From NCBI RefSeq assembly GCF_947179165.1, contig NC_077240.1, positions 31,358,001 to 31,422,000 on the forward strand: a stretch of DNA of 64,000 nt, in the 5' to 3' direction. The position numbers and the translations under genes were made by a program. Positions 60,463-64,000 of the stretch are shown piece by piece. The notes beneath the pieces were generated by a model. It saw nothing but the letters and a program-made list of their open reading frames with translations. It did not search any database and was not told where the DNA came from. Position 1 is the first letter of the stretch. Each line of letters opens with the position of its first letter. The stretch is from Solanum dulcamara (lineage: Eukaryota > Streptophyta > Magnoliopsida > Solanales > Solanaceae).

Positions 60463-61401
60463 GGAAAAAGAGTCACATATACCCCAGTACTATTGAAAAT
60501 AATTTATATATGCCCTTCGTTATAATTTTGGTTTAAATATACCCCTCGCGTTATACTTTGACACATATATATCCCTAATTTTAATGGAGGGACACATGCC
60601 AGGTTATGAATCAAATAACCCATCCCCAATTTTAAACACCCAATTTCTTTAAAATCCACCTATTTCTTCGGGTGGTCCATCTTGAACCAAAACTATTTTC
60701 ATAAGTCATCTTCTCAAACTAAAACTTCCATTAAAACGAGCATTCTCAAGCTCCACGAAAGCTCATTGTAAAACTTAAGGAGTAACTGAGAAGCAAGAAG
60801 CACTGCTTTTATTTTTTTGATATAGGATAAAGAAATTTTATTAATAATAGCAGTACCAAAAGGGTACTACAAGAGTAAAAAATAGAAGCTTAATGCAATC
60901 CCCACACCATCTCCTTTAACTGCAGTTTCTAATTATAAGCTTCACTATCAACAATTTCTCTTTAAAGGGTATTTTCATCATTTGTGTTAAGAAAGTTATC
61001 CAATTTATATTGTGAGATGCTTTTGTTGATTGTAGATTGGCGAAAGTTAAGTATTTAATCCAGATGGTATTAGCTTGTCACTTCCTCCTTAAGTTTTATA
61101 GTGAGCTTTTGTGGTGGTTAAGGACTGATTTTAATGAAAGTTTTAGTTAGAGGAGATGAGTTATAAAAATAGTTTTGATTCAAGATGGATCACTTGAAGA
61201 AATGAGTGGGTTTTAAAGAAATTGGGTATTTAAAATTGGGGATAGATTATTTGATTCATAAGCTGACATGTGTCCTTCCATTAAAATTAGGGATATATAT
61301 GTGCCAAAGCATAACGGAAGGGGTATATATGAACCGAAAGTATAACAAAGGGTATATATAAAATATTTTCAATAGCACAGGGGTATATTTGACCCTTTTT
61401 C
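60463..61401. mobile_element. Mutator-type long-TIR element (MULE-derived MITE)
   Basis: 939 bp, flanked by a perfect 9-bp duplication ATAAAAAAA (60454-60462 and 61402-61410). The ends GGAAAAAGAGTCACATATAC and, inverted, GAAAAAGGGTCAAATATACC begin inverted repeats of about 300 bp (TATACCCC, GGGACACATG, AAATCCACC-type motifs mirrored). The 9-bp TSD with long TIRs is the Mutator signature. The unique middle (about 60780-61060) carries ATTTTATTAATAATAGCAGT and AAAGGGTACTACAAGAG, possibly a captured or nested fragment. Confidence 0.8.
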
Positions 61402-61680
61402 ATAAAAAAAAATTATTGAAGCAAACTCTTCTTTTGTGTCTTCTTTTCTTTTGACTTTCTTTTTCTCTAGCACCAACAAAGGGTAAAAGATAAATGCATA
61501 TTTAAAAGAATAACACTTCACAACATAATTAACGACCAACCAATTTTTGTGTGTGAATTTTTGAGCAACCTTATCTTTTTTATAGGCTTCCAAAATATTT
61601 TCTTTAGACTTCGAACTCCAAGTTACATTTGTTCCTAAAAAAATATAAAATCATAGTTTATAGTTCACATTATATATATA

Positions 61681-61846
61681 ATAGATATTTTCACCATTTT
61701 TGGTATGTGAATTTGAAGTTTATTATGCATTTTATTGTTGTGGTTTGCATGTATATATATATATATATATATATAATAGATATTTTCACCATTTTTGGTA
61801 TGCAAATTTGAAGTTTATTATGCATTTAATTATTGTGGTTTGCATG
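61681..61846. repeat. 95-bp tandem duplication with TA run
   Basis: ATAGATATTTTCACCATTTT through GTGGTTTGCATG occurs at 61681 and again at 61776. A (TA)n run (about 61752-61775) sits between the copies. Confidence 0.85.
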
Positions 61847-61979
61847 ATTGATATATTGTGGTGATTGGTCTATAATTCCAAGATCGTGAAACCCATAATT
61901 TTGAACTCGCACTATAAAAAGTGATGTTTTGAATAAAGAAGATTTGATGAAATATTGTTAATGAAGTGGAAAGTGATGA

Positions 61980-62893
61980 ATAAAGAATGATGAATTAATT
62001 ATATAATGGAATTATACGCCATGAGCCGACATGATATATGTTTGAACGGGTGCCACGAGACAGCGTGATATATTTGGATCGGGTGCTACGAGCTGACATG
62101 ATATATTTGTATCAGGTGTAACGAGTAGGCACAATATTATTAGATTGGGAGTCACATTTCAACATGAAAATATTAAAGAAAAATAAATGAAATGACTTAA
62201 TACTACTAAATCTCAAATAATCTATTTCCCAAAAAAGTATGGTGTAGAGGCATGAATCCTCATGGGTGTTCTTGAAATTATTGATTGATTACGTACTTGT
62301 TTCGTTATGTTGTCACTTTATCTTGATATTGTTGTTTGCCACTTGTTAAGTGCTATTGCTGATTTTCTGCAAATTACTTTATGCATATTGATTTCTATTT
62401 TGAATCAACCGATGATACCTACTCAGTACATATTGCCCCGTATTGATTTCTACTTGTATTTTTTTGTTTTCTTTTGTAGAGTGCAGCGAGTGTACCATTG
62501 ACTTCAACTTGTCCTCAGCTCTAACCAGTCTCTGGTATATCAGATTCTAGGGTGAGTTATCCCCCTAGTTCGTTTTGAATTCTCTTAGTCATGGTATAAT
62601 GTCATTAGTTTTCGAACACAAACTATTTTATTTACCTATTCTGGTGTTTGATACTCTTAGACTTAAAATTTTGAGAGTAGATGTCCTTGATGTGATGAAT
62701 TCAAATTTTAGGGAACGTATATAATAGACTTTAGTGGTTTTTATTATTTCTTACTTTCCTAAGTTGAGCTTCCATATTATTGGTGTATTTCATAAGCTAA
62801 ATCGCTAATATAAGTTGGAGTTTGTATCGTTGGTTTTCTCACCTAGGAGGCTAAGTATGGGGGGCACTCATGGCCATTTTGGATCATAAAAAA
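61980..62893 (+). repeat. Truncated LTR of a second gypsy family
   Basis: This lies directly upstream of a good primer-binding site and has the same kind of degenerate minisatellite (GGTGCCACGAG/GGTGCTACGAG units, about 62028-62130) as other gypsy LTRs here. The left border is not recognisable, so the LTR is probably 5'-truncated. Confidence 0.55.
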
Positions 62894-62894
62894 C

Positions 62895-62908
62895 TTGATA
62901 TCAGAGCC
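62895..62908 (+). other. Primer-binding site of gypsy element
   Basis: TTGATATCAGAGCC is close to TGGTATCAGAGCC, the complement of the initiator tRNA-Met 3' end, and sits at the start of the internal region. Confidence 0.85.
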
Positions 62909-63132
62909 TTAGATTCGGTAATCTCATCACAATAAGGACAAGTCTAGTATAGTCTCGCGGAGGTATGGGGACACATTTACTTTTCTTCGAGAGGCTACAG
63001 AACTTTAGAAGAACTCCCTTCTTTACTTCTTTCATTTATTACTTGAATTCAATTGGTATCTAAGTGATACAAATTGGTATCGAACCTTCTTCACTCTTTT
63101 TTCGCAAATGATCAAAATTAGGACAACAACAA

Positions 63133-64000
63133 TGCCTAAACTATCCGTTAGGGTTGTAGCCAAAGAAGGAGTAGTGACGAGAGATCATGGTAAAGGTTGC
63201 AGGAGAAAGCCACCAGGGGCAAAGAGGTCAGGCTGTTGGGCCAGCCAGGAAAAGAGCGGTGACCTCTCCATCGAGCGATGAGGTAGCTAGAAAGGATATT
63301 GAAGTGGAGGATGAGTAGATTCAAGCGAAAGAAGCACAACCCCAGCTTACTCTAGAGATGATCCACAGGGTTCTCACCTATCTCAGTGTATTATCATATC
63401 AAATCTTAGATTTAGGGAGTACAACATGCAACTGTGTGGCTCATCACATGGATACATCCTTAGAAATAAACGTATTTCTTCAATTAACTACAGGGCCGGT
63501 AGTGACCAGGATGATCTCTTTGTTAAGTTCTTGAAATATAAACCCCTAGTCTTTAGGGGTATCGAATCTAAAGATGCTTATGATTTTCTTGTTGATTTTT
63601 TGAAGCTGCTTCATAAAATGGATATAGTAGAATGATTTGGTATTGAGTTTGTACACACCAATTTCATGGAGACGCCAAAATATTGTGGCAGTCTCTTGTT
63701 GAGTGCCGTCCAACAAAGGCACCACCTATGAATTGGGTAGCGCCTTTTAACTTCTTCATAGAGAAATATATCCCTCAGACCTTGAGTACAAGAGGGAGAT
63801 GAGTTCCTGAATATATAGCAAGGGAAGATGTTCATAGCAGCCTATGAGGCCAGGTTTCATGCCTTATCCAAATATGCTACACAACTTTGCTTCAATCCAG
63901 AAGAGTGGATTTCACCGCTTTGTGAAAGGATTGAGGTCAGAATCTCTGTTGTGGTTTCATAGATTGAGTAGACATCAAAGAGGGTCATGGTAATACTACT
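63133..64000 (+). pseudogene. gypsy gag remnant, cut by window edge
   Basis: The N-terminal Gag region starts near 63133. Retrotransposon-gag core similarity begins at about 63520, with SKDAYDFLVDFLKLLHKMD, and after frame changes AAYEARFHALSKYATQLCF at about 63838. Several in-frame stops and shifts are present. The element continues to the right of the window. Confidence 0.8.

Overview
The window is nuclear DNA of a flowering plant, most likely Solanaceae (Solanum/Capsicum/Nicotiana type). Genes carry many introns, the background is AT-rich, and the repeat families (hAT MITEs with CAGTGGCGGAGCC ends, a tRNA-derived SINE, Tekay/Del-like Ty3/gypsy LTRs of about 2.7 kb, a plant L1 LINE) look like those I know from nightshades. 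The family assignment is recognition, not a database match.

Host genes, left to right: (1) 371-2735, plus strand, the 3' part of a gene for an NAD(P)-binding Rossmann-fold/epimerase-like protein. One of its introns (1988-2072) has all the hallmarks of a U12-type AT-AC intron. (2) 25078-26992, minus strand, a complete four-exon 2-oxoglutarate/Fe(II) dioxygenase of the SRG1-like group, with a GC-AG first intron and a hAT MITE in its second intron. (3) 31972-32637, minus strand, four phase-compatible exons of a gene I do not recognise. (4) 33274-41569, minus strand, a complete eleven-exon CW-type zinc-finger protein of 1653 residues, probably a chromatin reader.

The rest is mostly transposable elements, many with target-site duplications (TSDs) that can be read directly. 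They include a solo LTR (5674-6248) and a decayed full-length Ty3/gypsy element (7409-20768) whose 3' LTR was later hit by a hAT MITE (16177-17060) and by an opposite-strand solo LTR (18011-20342). Further right come a SINE (21498-21693), a cluster of Stowaway-like MITEs (23.5-24.7 kb), a mitochondrial ccmC fragment (28089-28340), a duplicated block upstream of the dioxygenase gene, a LINE/gypsy chimera (43.5-47.45 kb), an almost frame-intact L1 LINE with a C-terminal RNase H domain (about 48.2-56.6 kb), another solo LTR (56957-59091), a long-TIR Mutator-type element (60463-61401), and the start of a further gypsy element running off the right edge.

The host genes do not form a pathway; they are neighbours separated by repeats. 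I found no rRNA, no convincing tRNA and no CRISPR array. The most unusual single signal is the U12 AT-AC intron. The TE layers give a relative insertion history that can be tested.
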